Assembly (NCBI GenBank): GCA_903924445.1 | Contig: CAIYBQ010000107.1 | Location: 1 to 7,747, forward strand | Reading direction: 5' to 3' | DNA: 7,747 bases | DNA from: an uncultured Armatimonadota bacterium | Lineage (GTDB): Bacteria > Armatimonadota > Armatimonadia > Armatimonadales > Armatimonadaceae | Shown here: in pieces, positions 1 through 6,542 of the stretch | Numbering within the stretch: position 1 is the stretch's first letter | Layout: the number at the start of each line of letters is the position of its first letter | The notes under the pieces: model-generated | Told to the model about the DNA's origin: nothing | The model's database searches: none | What the model saw: only the letters and a program-made list of their open reading frames with translations | Translations under genes and position numbers: made by a program

Positions 1-1
1 A

Positions 2-943
2 TCCCCTGTTGCTGTCGCGCAGGCATTGCTCCAGGGCGCCATCGGAACGCAATACAACATCAGTAACACCCTTGTACAAACAATCCCTCTACTTATTACT
101 GCCCTTGCCGTTGTCATCGCGTTTCGGGCAGAAATGTTCAATATTGGTGTTGAAGGGCAGTTTCTGCTGGGTGCTGTGCTAGCTTGCTGGGCTGGACAAG
201 CATCCGTTCCGGGTCCACTTGCGATTGTCGTGACGCTTGTGGCATCGATGGTAGGTGGGGCTCTCTGGTCCCTCATCCCTGCTTTAATGCTGCATTTCCG
301 CGGTGTACAAATTGTGCTCAGCAGCCTCATCATGAACTTTATTGCGGTCCAAGTGGTTGCATGGGTCGTTCGCGGCCCGCTCCAGGAAGCCATCCGGGAG
401 TATCCACAATCCGATCCCATCCGTGCAGCGGCTGAGCTCCCAAAGGTCATTTCTGGACTCCAGCTTCACAGCGGACTTTGGATTGCCCTTGCGATCGCAC
501 TGCTGTTCGACGTTTTGGTGCGAAAAACAGTGTTCGGACAACATTTGAAGGCTGTTGGGAGTGGCTTACGGGCATCCAAAACGATGGGCCTCCCGGTCAG
601 TCGCATTCTCTTCACCACGGTCTTGCTTAGCGGTGCGCTCGGAGGTCTGGCAGGCGGAATCCAGATTGCTGGTGTGACGCACTTCCTCGCTGATCCATAT
701 TCCAAGGGCTACGGTTACACGGCGATTGCTGTGGCGCTTCTCGCGCGCCTCTCGCCTATCGGGGCAATCCCCGCCGCCTTGCTTTTTGGTGCTCTCACCA
801 GTGGCTCATCCGCCGCACAGTCCGCCGGCATCCCCGTCGTCGTCCTCCAGGTCATCCAGGCAGTCATCCTCTTCTCCATCCTCGGAGCCCGCTACACAGG
901 CACATTCCTCCGTAACAAGTTCGCAAGCGGAGCCGCTACATGA
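2..943 (+). CDS. ABC transporter permease, BMP/nucleoside-type importer (5' end outside the window)
   Basis: Inner-membrane permease of the BPD_transp_2 family, the first of the two permeases that normally pair in BMP (PnrA-like) nucleoside importers. The frame is open to the left edge, so the gene begins upstream. A TTG at 26 is in frame, but homologous permeases carry the preceding segment (ALLQGAIGT) well inside the protein, so it is not the start. 313 residues are visible, and perhaps 30-50 N-terminal residues are missing. Supporting motifs are FNIGVEGQF at visible residues 46-54, the family's NIGxEG signature, and a cytoplasmic loop reading FGQHLKAVGSG followed by a GLPVSR segment, matching the family's G-LRAVG-N-AA-GI coupling loop. 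Hydrophobic helices alternate with short loops throughout. The stop overlaps the next gene's start (ATGA), indicating one operon. An ATPase gene would be expected further upstream. The family call is secure; the substrate is inferred. Confidence 0.9.
   Translation, partial: SPVAVAQALLQGAIGTQYNISNTLVQTIPLLITALAVVIAFRAEMFNIGVEGQFLLGAVLACWAGQASVPGPLAIVVTLVASMVGGALWSLIPALMLHFRGVQIVLSSLIMNFIAVQVVAWVVRGPLQEAIREYPQSDPIRAAAELPKVISGLQLHSGLWIALAIALLFDVLVRKTVFGQHLKAVGSGLRASKTMGLPVSRILFTTVLLSGALGGLAGGIQIAGVTHFLADPYSKGYGYTAIAVALLARLSPIGAIPAALLFGALTSGSSAAQSAGIPVVVLQVIQAVILFSILGARYTGTFLRNKFASGAAT
929..932 (+). promoter_or_regulatory. Shine-Dalgarno for the second permease
   Basis: GGAG lies 7 nt before the ATG at 940, inside the last codons of the first permease. 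Together with the ATGA overlap, this fits translational coupling of the two permeases and supports ATG 940 as the start. Confidence 0.55.
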
Positions 944-1809
944 ACATCCTGATTGACATCATCACGTACGCAGCTCCCGTCGGCTTCGCCTGCTACGGAG
1001 GGCTGCTCAGTGAAAAGGTCGGGATCGTCCAGATCTCACTCGAAGGGATGATGCTGATCGGGGCGCTTGCCGCTGTCATCGCGACAAGCATCACCGGGAA
1101 TCCTCTGATTGGCGTGTTTGCCGCGATGGCTTGTGCGATGCTTGCCGCTGCCCTGCATAACCTCTTCACACTGGTGATGCGCTCGGACCACGTCATCGTC
1201 GGAACTGCCGTCAACTTCCTTGCCATCGGCATCACCGGAGTCCTCTCAAGAACCCTGCAAAAGTCACATCCGACCATTCTGAAAGCGCAAAGCCTCCCGC
1301 TTCTCGTTTCAGGGATGAATGTCCTTACGATGCTGTTTATCCTCCTGATTCCAGCTCTGTGGTGGCTGCTGTATCGGACACGCCTAGGAATAGGTATCGC
1401 GGCAACCGGCGAGCTCCCCAAAGCCGTTACCGCTGCTGGCTACAGCGTTTTCCGCTATCGCTTCTTTGCGAGTCTTGCCTGTGGGGCTTTCTGCGGCCTT
1501 GGCGGGGCAGCACTTTCAATCGGCATTTCCAACAACTTCACTGACAACATGACCGCATCTAGAGGGTTTGTGGCCCTGGCTCTCATCGTTGTTGGACGGT
1601 GGTCACCGCTCTGGACAGCCATCGGGACACTTGCGTTTGCTGGCCTCGATGTCTTCCAGGCAAGCCTTCAAGCAAGTGGAAATACCTGGCTGCCGTACCC
1701 CATTCTCCTCGCGCTGCCGTACATTCTGACTCTGGTGGCCCTCGGAACTGCAAAAGCATCCGTCAGACCGCCCAGATACCTTGGCATCACGACAGAATCC
1801 CAGTCATGA
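940..1809 (+). CDS. ABC transporter permease, second subunit of a BMP/nucleoside-type importer
   Basis: 289-residue inner-membrane protein of the BPD_transp_2 family, the usual partner of the preceding permease in BMP-dependent nucleoside uptake. About eight hydrophobic segments are visible. The family's N-terminal signature appears as GIVQISLEGMMLIGA (residues 28-42), where most relatives have N-I-G-L-E-G; here Q and S replace N and G. The cytoplasmic coupling loop is TRLGIGIAATGELPKAV (147-163). A late conserved block, ASRGFVALALIVVGRWSP (206-223), matches the family's RGF-ALA-V-GRW-P motif. The ATG overlaps the upstream TGA by one base and has GGAG 7 nt before it. The length is slightly short for the family but both ends look intact. 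About 80 nt separate it from rlmN, with no convincing terminator between. The function as a transporter permease is secure. A purine or deoxyribonucleoside substrate is inferred from the family. Confidence 0.92.
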   Translation: MNILIDIITYAAPVGFACYGGLLSEKVGIVQISLEGMMLIGALAAVIATSITGNPLIGVFAAMACAMLAAALHNLFTLVMRSDHVIVGTAVNFLAIGITGVLSRTLQKSHPTILKAQSLPLLVSGMNVLTMLFILLIPALWWLLYRTRLGIGIAATGELPKAVTAAGYSVFRYRFFASLACGAFCGLGGAALSIGISNNFTDNMTASRGFVALALIVVGRWSPLWTAIGTLAFAGLDVFQASLQASGNTWLPYPILLALPYILTLVALGTAKASVRPPRYLGITTESQS

Positions 1810-1877
1810 GCGAATCCTTGAACGACAAGCGATGAAAACGTAGTGCCTTACTTTGCGCCTGCGATTCCTACAATCGG

Positions 1878-1883
1878 TATACT
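1878..1883 (+). promoter_or_regulatory. -10 box (TATACT) placed for a leaderless rlmN transcript
   Basis: TATACT ends 8 nt before the GTG at 1892, so standard spacing puts the transcription start at about 1889-1892, on or next to the start codon. A weak -35 candidate, TTGCGC, lies at 1853-1858 with a 19-nt spacer. No Shine-Dalgarno precedes the GTG. The layout fits a promoter driving leaderless mRNA, but it is deduced from the sequence alone. Confidence 0.45.
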
Positions 1884-1891
1884 CGAACATC

Positions 1892-2962
1892 GTGCAAACT
1901 CTTACCGGGCTGGACACAGCTGCTCTTACTAACATCGTCAAATCCATCGGCCAGCCTGCGTACCGGGGCAAACAGCTCGCGGACAGCATTTACACACAAC
2001 GTGTCCGCAGCATCGATGAAATCACCACACTTCCCGTTGCGCTCCGCCAATCGCTCTCCGAGACCTACACCATCGGGAGCTGTACTGTCATTGGCAAGCA
2101 AGAAGCCGTGGATGGAACGATTAAGTACCTCCTCTCCTTCAACGATGGTGAAGTTGTCGAGACGGTCTTTCTACCGTACGAGAACCGCACGAGTATCTGT
2201 ATTTCAAGCCAAGTTGGATGCCCAATGGGGTGCTCATTTTGCGCTACGGGTACCGAAGGGCTTGTTCGTAACCTGACCACCGCCGAAATCATCGATCAGC
2301 TGCTCATTGTCCAGGCTCTCCAGCCCGAAAAACGTATCTCACACGTGGTGATGATGGGAATGGGCGAACCCCTCCTCAATCTGCCAAATGTCATCGAAGC
2401 ATTGACACTGATGGCTAATGAGATGGGACTTAGCTGGCGTCACCTCACCGTCAGTACCGTTGGCGTCATTCCAGCGATTGAAAAACTGGCCCAAATGGAC
2501 CTTCCGCTAACGCTTGCGGTCTCGCTCCACGCACCAACGGATGACCTCCGCGATGAGCTGGTCCCGCTGAACCGCAAGCACAACATCGCCCGTCTGATGC
2601 AAGCCTGTAGCGAATATGTCTACCAGACCAATCGTCGCCTGACGTTTGAGTATGTCCTTTTGGCGGGTGTGAATGACCGTGATGAAGATGCGCACGCCCT
2701 TGGAAAGCTCCTCGCAAAGCAACCGCTGTGCGCGCTGAACACGATTCCGTATAACTCCACGGATGTCGAAGCTGCGTACAAACGTCCTCAGTCCGCGAGT
2801 ACGCGCCGCTTCCGCGATATTGTCGCATCCTACGGAGTAACCGTCACTCAGCGGCAGGAACGTGGCCAGAAAATCGCCGCTGCCTGCGGTCAGCTGAAAC
2901 GCTCAGCCTTGCGCTCCGGACATTCCCTCATCCCACTGCAAATGCTGAAAGCAGATGCCTAG
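1892..2962 (+). CDS. rlmN: RlmN, dual-specificity 23S rRNA/tRNA adenine-C2 methyltransferase
   Basis: Cytoplasmic radical-SAM enzyme that methylates C2 of A2503 in 23S rRNA and A37 in a subset of tRNAs (family knowledge). With the GTG at 1892 as start it has 356 residues, normal for RlmN. The CX3CX2C iron-sulfur motif is C110, C114, C117 (GCPMGCSFC). C103, in CISSQVGC, occupies the position of the catalytic cysteine C118 of the E. coli enzyme. C332, in AAACGQL near the C-terminus, matches the methyl-carrying C355. GMGEP, SLHAPTDDLR and LNTIPYN are further RlmN motifs. The N-terminal part (GQPAYRGKQLADSIY) is the expected accessory domain. The frame stays open upstream to a TTG at 1853, but those 13 residues do not resemble RlmN, and a -10 box overlaps that stretch. 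The NYN gene follows 2 nt after the stop. RlmN fits better than Cfr, given the overall motifs and housekeeping context. Confidence 0.95.
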   Translation: MQTLTGLDTAALTNIVKSIGQPAYRGKQLADSIYTQRVRSIDEITTLPVALRQSLSETYTIGSCTVIGKQEAVDGTIKYLLSFNDGEVVETVFLPYENRTSICISSQVGCPMGCSFCATGTEGLVRNLTTAEIIDQLLIVQALQPEKRISHVVMMGMGEPLLNLPNVIEALTLMANEMGLSWRHLTVSTVGVIPAIEKLAQMDLPLTLAVSLHAPTDDLRDELVPLNRKHNIARLMQACSEYVYQTNRRLTFEYVLLAGVNDRDEDAHALGKLLAKQPLCALNTIPYNSTDVEAAYKRPQSASTRRFRDIVASYGVTVTQRQERGQKIAAACGQLKRSALRSGHSLIPLQMLKADA

Positions 2963-2964
2963 GC

Positions 2965-4953
2965 ATGAGCACTGAGTCCGATGGTTTGGATGTAGCCACG
3001 GATGACTCAATTCGCCTGCCGACCGAGTGGACGCAGACGGAGTGGCAGGCAGAGCTTGCCAAAACAAAACCAGCCAACATCATCGCGTTTCTAAGAACCA
3101 ACAAAATCCAGCCATCAGCGTTTCGTCTTCTCCCCGAGCTTGTCAAAATACCGACAAACCAACTGCTGATTGCACAAACGCTTGCAAAGTCTCCCGTCCT
3201 TGCTGCGAAGTGGATGACGTCGACCGAACCGGCATCGCCTGCTGCGGCGGAAGCTGCTCCGACTTCACCACAAGTTGATGCATCCCGCGGTGGCCTCTCA
3301 CGGATGCAGCGTCAGAAGCCAGCCACGACAGCTGGAGCAAAGGTTACAAAGACGGATCAGGCAGTACCTGCAGCCCATCAACAACCGGATGCCACAGTGG
3401 TCACGGACACACACGTGGACTCAATCCCCGAGCTCCATGCGAAGTTGTCCGCTGCAGAGGCACGCATTAGAGAGCTAGAACAGCAGCTGGATGACTCCAA
3501 GGCAACACTTTTACGCCTCGATGCAGAAGTCATCGCACTTCAGAAATCATCCAAGTTCGCAACCGAGTTCGTTGACCGCATCCAGGACATCATCGAAACC
3601 GAACGCGGCACTGATTTCCGGAAATATCCGGCTGAGAAGCGCCCATCGCGCCTCAAAACAGAAACGTTGAAAGTCCTCCGCAATGAGGCCGTGCTTCAGG
3701 GTGAGGTGGATGCTTTACGCAAGCAACTGAAGTCGCCAGTAGCGGCACGCAGCGTTCCCATCTCCGTAGACAAGGCGGTTGAGCACGCGATCGCTCCGCA
3801 GGTCAAATCAGCGATGCAGGCCATTATGTTACATGGCAAAGCGGAATGGAACGCAATACAGCGGATGGTGACACATCTCCTGAATGACACTTCCTTGACG
3901 CAGGTTGACATCGCGACCCTCCGCCATGTTCAGGCCGAAGCCCTCCTTCGTGGCAAGCGGGATGATGAAGCTCTCGCTCTCCTTGGCGAAGCGCTCCGAC
4001 TGTTCATCAGTAAAAAGCGCTACACAGATGCCCTCGACTGCCTGACATTGGCATTGCGCGCGATTGCTACCGATGGTGTTTCACAGGATGTCGTCTCTGC
4101 GATGCGTGCTTTGGTTTCTACCGTCCCGGATGATGCCATGCGTAAACTCGTACATCCGCTTGCCCGTCTAAGATCGCGCAATCGGAAGGCATTTGAGCAT
4201 CTCTTGCCTGTAACGCTAGACTGCGCTGCCACCAAGCGGCTCATTGCCGGGGTCGATGCCCTTGCAACGCGGCGGATTACAGACTCCGAATCGCTTTCCC
4301 TACCGCTTGCCAGTGGACGTCGGCACAGCTGTACGGTCAGAGAAATCATCCGGCGCATCGAACGCGGTGATGTCAGCTACATCAGCCGTGTCCGTGAAGG
4401 TCAGGAGCTTCTCCTCCAACAGGATGATGCGCTTGCCCTGGCGATTGAAGCGTGCCTTAGAGAGTCATCATCGCCCTGGGCACTGATTCCGCTGCAAAAC
4501 CACCACTGGCGCGCGGCGGTCATCGATGCATCTAATATTGCTCGATGGAATAGCGGTAAAGCAGGCGATAAATCGGTGTCACATGCATCCAGAGTTCGTT
4601 CAATCTGGCAGCAGCTTGTGTTGGATGGCTACTTCCCGGTGAATATCTATGCGGATGCCAATCTAAAACACAATGTCACTGACCCGGATGTCCTGACGCA
4701 GCTGATTGACCAGGGAAGCCTGCATATCACCCATGGTGAAGAGGCTGACCGTGTGATTCTGCGCTGGGCGTGTAAGCATTCGGCCATCGTGGTCACAAAC
4801 GACAAAAATATGCTCAGTGCACACGCCGATGTCATTCCTGCAGATGAAACTCCTGAGCGTGCAGGATTTGAATTCACTAAGTCTGGGATACCGAAAATTC
4901 ACGGAATCACACCCTTTCGGCGCGACTCACCGTTCGGTGCCGATGAGGCCTAG
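2965..4953 (+). CDS. Coiled-coil protein with C-terminal Zc3h12a-like NYN ribonuclease domain
   Basis: 662 residues, probably cytoplasmic; no signal peptide or membrane segment. Layout: a short helical N-terminal module (about 15-85); an Ala/Pro/Thr/Gln-rich linker (86-150); a coiled coil (about 155-195) containing AAEARIRELEQQLDD; a charged, mainly helical middle (200-500) with TPR-like character near 320-365; and a C-terminal NYN/PIN-fold domain (about 515-640). The NYN signature is VIDASNIAR, with D521 and N524 aligning to the DGSN motif of Zc3h12a-type RNases. EEADRVILRWA (D595) and VVTNDKN (D613) align with the family's DDRFI and VSND metal-binding stretches. One aspartate of the DD pair appears to be alanine (A594), and the late aspartate after ND appears to be leucine (L617). 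It is therefore likely an endoribonuclease, possibly with an altered metal site. It lies 2 nt after rlmN with no Shine-Dalgarno, so co-transcription and coupled translation are likely. The domain call is good; target and biological role are unknown. Confidence 0.82.
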   Translation: MSTESDGLDVATDDSIRLPTEWTQTEWQAELAKTKPANIIAFLRTNKIQPSAFRLLPELVKIPTNQLLIAQTLAKSPVLAAKWMTSTEPASPAAAEAAPTSPQVDASRGGLSRMQRQKPATTAGAKVTKTDQAVPAAHQQPDATVVTDTHVDSIPELHAKLSAAEARIRELEQQLDDSKATLLRLDAEVIALQKSSKFATEFVDRIQDIIETERGTDFRKYPAEKRPSRLKTETLKVLRNEAVLQGEVDALRKQLKSPVAARSVPISVDKAVEHAIAPQVKSAMQAIMLHGKAEWNAIQRMVTHLLNDTSLTQVDIATLRHVQAEALLRGKRDDEALALLGEALRLFISKKRYTDALDCLTLALRAIATDGVSQDVVSAMRALVSTVPDDAMRKLVHPLARLRSRNRKAFEHLLPVTLDCAATKRLIAGVDALATRRITDSESLSLPLASGRRHSCTVREIIRRIERGDVSYISRVREGQELLLQQDDALALAIEACLRESSSPWALIPLQNHHWRAAVIDASNIARWNSGKAGDKSVSHASRVRSIWQQLVLDGYFPVNIYADANLKHNVTDPDVLTQLIDQGSLHITHGEEADRVILRWACKHSAIVVTNDKNMLSAHADVIPADETPERAGFEFTKSGIPKIHGITPFRRDSPFGADEA

Positions 4954-5987
4954 ATTAGTTCTTCGTCCGATTGGCCTTCATCGGACTCAGATGTGGGATT
5001 TGCAGCCTCTCCGGATGGTTCCATCCGGGGCATAAGGAGATTCAAGTCCTCAGGTTCTTCCCATTCACTGTCATCTTCGATTCCGGCATGTCGCCGTAAA
5101 CGCTTGAGCTGTTCAGCATCGAATGCATCCAAGACACCAGCTCGCTGGTAATGAAACACAGCATGCTTATCGAGACGTAGTTCGCTGTAGAGATCGGCCA
5201 GAAGACAGTGGTAGGCGGAATTCTGCGGAGCGAGGCGTACTGCCTGACGAACCGCGACGGCGGCATCCCGGAACTGGAGCATCCGCCGGTACTGAGCGCC
5301 TAACCGAACGTTGTAATAAGCATCCACTGGACTAAAAATCGTCGCCTGCTGCATCTCCCGGACGGCTTCGGTATTCCGACCTGCACGGACGAGCATATCC
5401 CCAAGCCAAAAGTGGTAGAAGCCATCCTGCGGCTTGTAGCGCACGGATGCCTCGAGCTCTGTAATGCCTTCTTCCAGGTTTCCAGCCTGTGCACAGGCAT
5501 CCCCCAGCTTGTAACGGTAGTAGGAATTTTTGGGTTCGAGCACTACCGCCTTGCGAAACTCGAAGATCGCTGGCTGGAGGCGTCCATAGTACATATAGAG
5601 CTCGCCCATCGCGAAGTGTGGTTCGGCCCGCTGCGGAGCGGTTTTGATGGCGCGGCGGTACTGCCGGAATGCGTTGAGGCCCTGTCCAGAGTAGACATAG
5701 GCATCCCCGAGGTCGAGTCGCTGCTCGGTATCATCCTCGCCTTTTTCATTGGCTTTACGTACGGCGCTGCGGTACTGGATGAGCGCTTCTTGAACCTGAC
5801 CATCCGCAATTAGCTTGTCAGCATTTTCAATTTGATCATTGGAGATGACGGTAAACGGGTCATTCCCATCTCCACGTTCATCACCTAAATCTGGTGCATC
5901 GAAATCTACATCGGCGTGCGAATCTGCATCCGGGTCGGCCGGTATAGGTTCCACATCACTGAACAAGTCATCAGCCATACCACTCAC
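4950..5987 (-). CDS. Cytoplasmic tetratricopeptide-repeat protein
   Basis: 345 residues with no signal peptide or membrane segment. An acidic, probably disordered N-terminus (about 5-46, rich in D) is followed by seven consecutive 34-residue TPR units at roughly 52-85, 86-119, 121-154, 155-188, 189-222, 223-256 and 257-290. Typical unit features are LGDAYVYSGQ, MGELYMYYGR and LGDACAQAGN, each closed by an AP- or EP-type turn. The C-terminus (303-345) is again strongly acidic. TPR arrays bind protein partners; no enzymatic residue pattern is visible and the partner is unknown. The GTG at 5987 was chosen because GAGGG (5996-6000) lies 8 nt before it. An ATG at 5978 with AGGA 10 nt upstream is a credible alternative, giving 342 residues. 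The gene follows dtd by 3 nt, so the two form an operon. Its TAG stop shares CTAG with the convergent NYN gene. Confidence 0.88.
   Translation of the reverse strand: MSGMADDLFSDVEPIPADPDADSHADVDFDAPDLGDERGDGNDPFTVISNDQIENADKLIADGQVQEALIQYRSAVRKANEKGEDDTEQRLDLGDAYVYSGQGLNAFRQYRRAIKTAPQRAEPHFAMGELYMYYGRLQPAIFEFRKAVVLEPKNSYYRYKLGDACAQAGNLEEGITELEASVRYKPQDGFYHFWLGDMLVRAGRNTEAVREMQQATIFSPVDAYYNVRLGAQYRRMLQFRDAAVAVRQAVRLAPQNSAYHCLLADLYSELRLDKHAVFHYQRAGVLDAFDAEQLKRLRRHAGIEDDSEWEEPEDLNLLMPRMEPSGEAANPTSESDEGQSDEELI
4965..4986. other. Inverted repeat just past the convergent stop codons
   Basis: GTCCGAT (4965-4971) and ATCGGAC (4980-4986) form a perfect 7-bp stem with an 8-nt loop, starting 12 nt after the NYN stop. 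It lies inside the C-terminal codons of the TPR gene, where two SDE stretches written with different serine and aspartate codons create it. No T tract follows on either strand, so a terminator role is weak. Confidence 0.3.
5009..5030. other. Strong hairpin in the 3' end of the TPR gene, possible bidirectional 3'-end signal
   Basis: CCGGATGG (5011-5018), TT, CCATCCGG (5021-5028) is a perfect 8-bp palindrome. It extends by a T-G and a C-G pair to about 10 bp. It lies 58-75 nt past the NYN stop on the plus strand and within the last 30 codons of the TPR gene on the minus strand. There is no U-rich tail on either strand, so it is not a classical intrinsic terminator. It could act as an RNA 3'-end stabiliser, or be incidental to the MEPSGE codons. 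Confidence 0.3.
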
Positions 5988-5990
5988 GTC

Positions 5991-6446
5991 CTACACCCTC
6001 TTGGGGCTATCAAGTACCACGGTCACAGGACCCCAGTTCGTCAACGAGACTTCCATTTCGGTCCGGAAGCGCCCTGTAGCCACAGCGGTGCCATGCTTTC
6101 GAACAGCATCACAGACATCCTGATAGAGCAATTCAGCAAGCTCAGGCCGGGCTGCGCCGGTCCATGATGGCCTACGTCCCTTACGGCAATCGCCCATCAG
6201 CGTAAACTGCGACACAAGCAATGCCTCGCCATTTACATCGGAGAGTGAAAGTTCCATGCCATCCGTTGCGCCGGGTTCAGGAAAAAGCCTTAAGTTTACG
6301 ATTTTATCTGCGCACCATTTGACATCCGCGGGACCATCATCCGGAGAAACCCCGATGAGTACGAGCAAACCCATGCCGATGGACCCGACGGTTTCGCCGC
6401 CGACATCGACTTTTGCCTGCCTGACTCTTTGTAACACCAAGCGCAT
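5991..6446 (-). CDS. dtd: D-aminoacyl-tRNA deacylase (DTD)
   Basis: 151-residue cytoplasmic enzyme that hydrolyses D-aminoacyl-tRNAs (and glycyl-tRNA-Ala in many bacteria), keeping D-amino acids out of translation; it acts as a homodimer (family knowledge). Recognised by MRLVLQRVRQAKVDV at the start, GLLVLIGV (26-33), ADKIVNLRLF (46-55), SQFTL (79-83), DCRKGRRPSW (86-95), and NWGPVT (137-142), which holds the Gly139-cisPro140 motif that gives chiral proofreading. All signature elements are present and the length is normal. The frame continues upstream to an ATG at 6491, adding 15 residues (MSTYRETPRGTIRIA) that DTD proteins lack, so ATG 6446 is preferred. No good Shine-Dalgarno precedes it. 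The TPR gene follows 3 nt after the stop. Upstream it is divergent from the BMP lipoprotein gene. Confidence 0.94.
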   Translation of the reverse strand: MRLVLQRVRQAKVDVGGETVGSIGMGLLVLIGVSPDDGPADVKWCADKIVNLRLFPEPGATDGMELSLSDVNGEALLVSQFTLMGDCRKGRRPSWTGAARPELAELLYQDVCDAVRKHGTAVATGRFRTEMEVSLTNWGPVTVVLDSPKRV

Positions 6447-6484
6447 CGCGATTCGGATGGTACCACGCGGGGTCTCCCGGTACG

Positions 6485-6514
6485 TTGACATTCTAACGGA
6501 CGGAAAGGTATGCT
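6485..6514 (+). promoter_or_regulatory. Sigma-70-type promoter of the BMP lipoprotein gene
   Basis: TTGACA (6485-6490), an 18-nt spacer and TATGCT (6509-6514) form the best consensus promoter in the window. The predicted transcription start is near 6521, about 22 nt before the ATG, leaving room for the Shine-Dalgarno at 6533-6537. Confidence 0.7.
6490..6495 (-). promoter_or_regulatory. Possible -10 box (TAGAAT) for the dtd-TPR operon
   Basis: On the minus strand TAGAAT lies 43 nt upstream of the dtd ATG at 6446. The -35 region is poor. It abuts the -35 hexamer of the divergent BMP promoter (6485-6490), so RNA polymerase could not occupy both at once if both are used. Weak evidence on its own. 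Confidence 0.3.
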
Positions 6515-6532
6515 TTGCGTTACGTTCACATT

Positions 6533-6537
6533 GGAGG
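6533..6537 (+). promoter_or_regulatory. Shine-Dalgarno of the BMP lipoprotein gene
   Basis: GGAGG lies 5 nt before the ATG at 6543. It decides the start: an in-frame alternative at 6510 overlaps the -10 box and would put 11 residues before the signal peptide. Confidence 0.8.
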
Positions 6538-6542
6538 CACTA

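Noticed and set aside
26..28. TTG as start of the first permease
   Set aside because: The frame is open to the left edge and the residues before the TTG fit the family, so the gene is truncated by the window.
993..1421. 142-codon minus-strand ORF opposite the second permease
   Set aside because: Composition is typical of an antisense shadow of a membrane-protein gene; no motif, and the plus-strand gene is clear.
1806..1835. Nine-codon ORF (MSESLNDKR) overlapping the permease stop by ATGA
   Set aside because: Very short, no recognisable motif and no own Shine-Dalgarno beyond the coincidental overlap; not supported as a gene.
1810..1850. Possible terminator between the second permease and rlmN (CTTG-AACGA-CAAG)
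   Set aside because: A 4-bp stem with no T tract is too weak, so read-through into rlmN remains possible.
1853..1891. N-terminal extension of rlmN from TTG 1853
   Set aside because: The extra 13 residues do not resemble RlmN and overlap the -10 box.
2466..2828. 120-codon minus-strand ORF inside rlmN
   Set aside because: Antisense shadow of a fully conserved RlmN region.
5412..5813. 133-codon plus-strand ORF opposite the TPR gene
   Set aside because: Shadow of the repeated TPR codons; no recognisable domain or Shine-Dalgarno.
6447..6491. 15-residue N-terminal extension of DTD from ATG 6491
   Set aside because: DTD proteins begin at the MR-hydrophobic-QRV motif, which starts at 6446; the upstream ATG abuts the putative -10 box.
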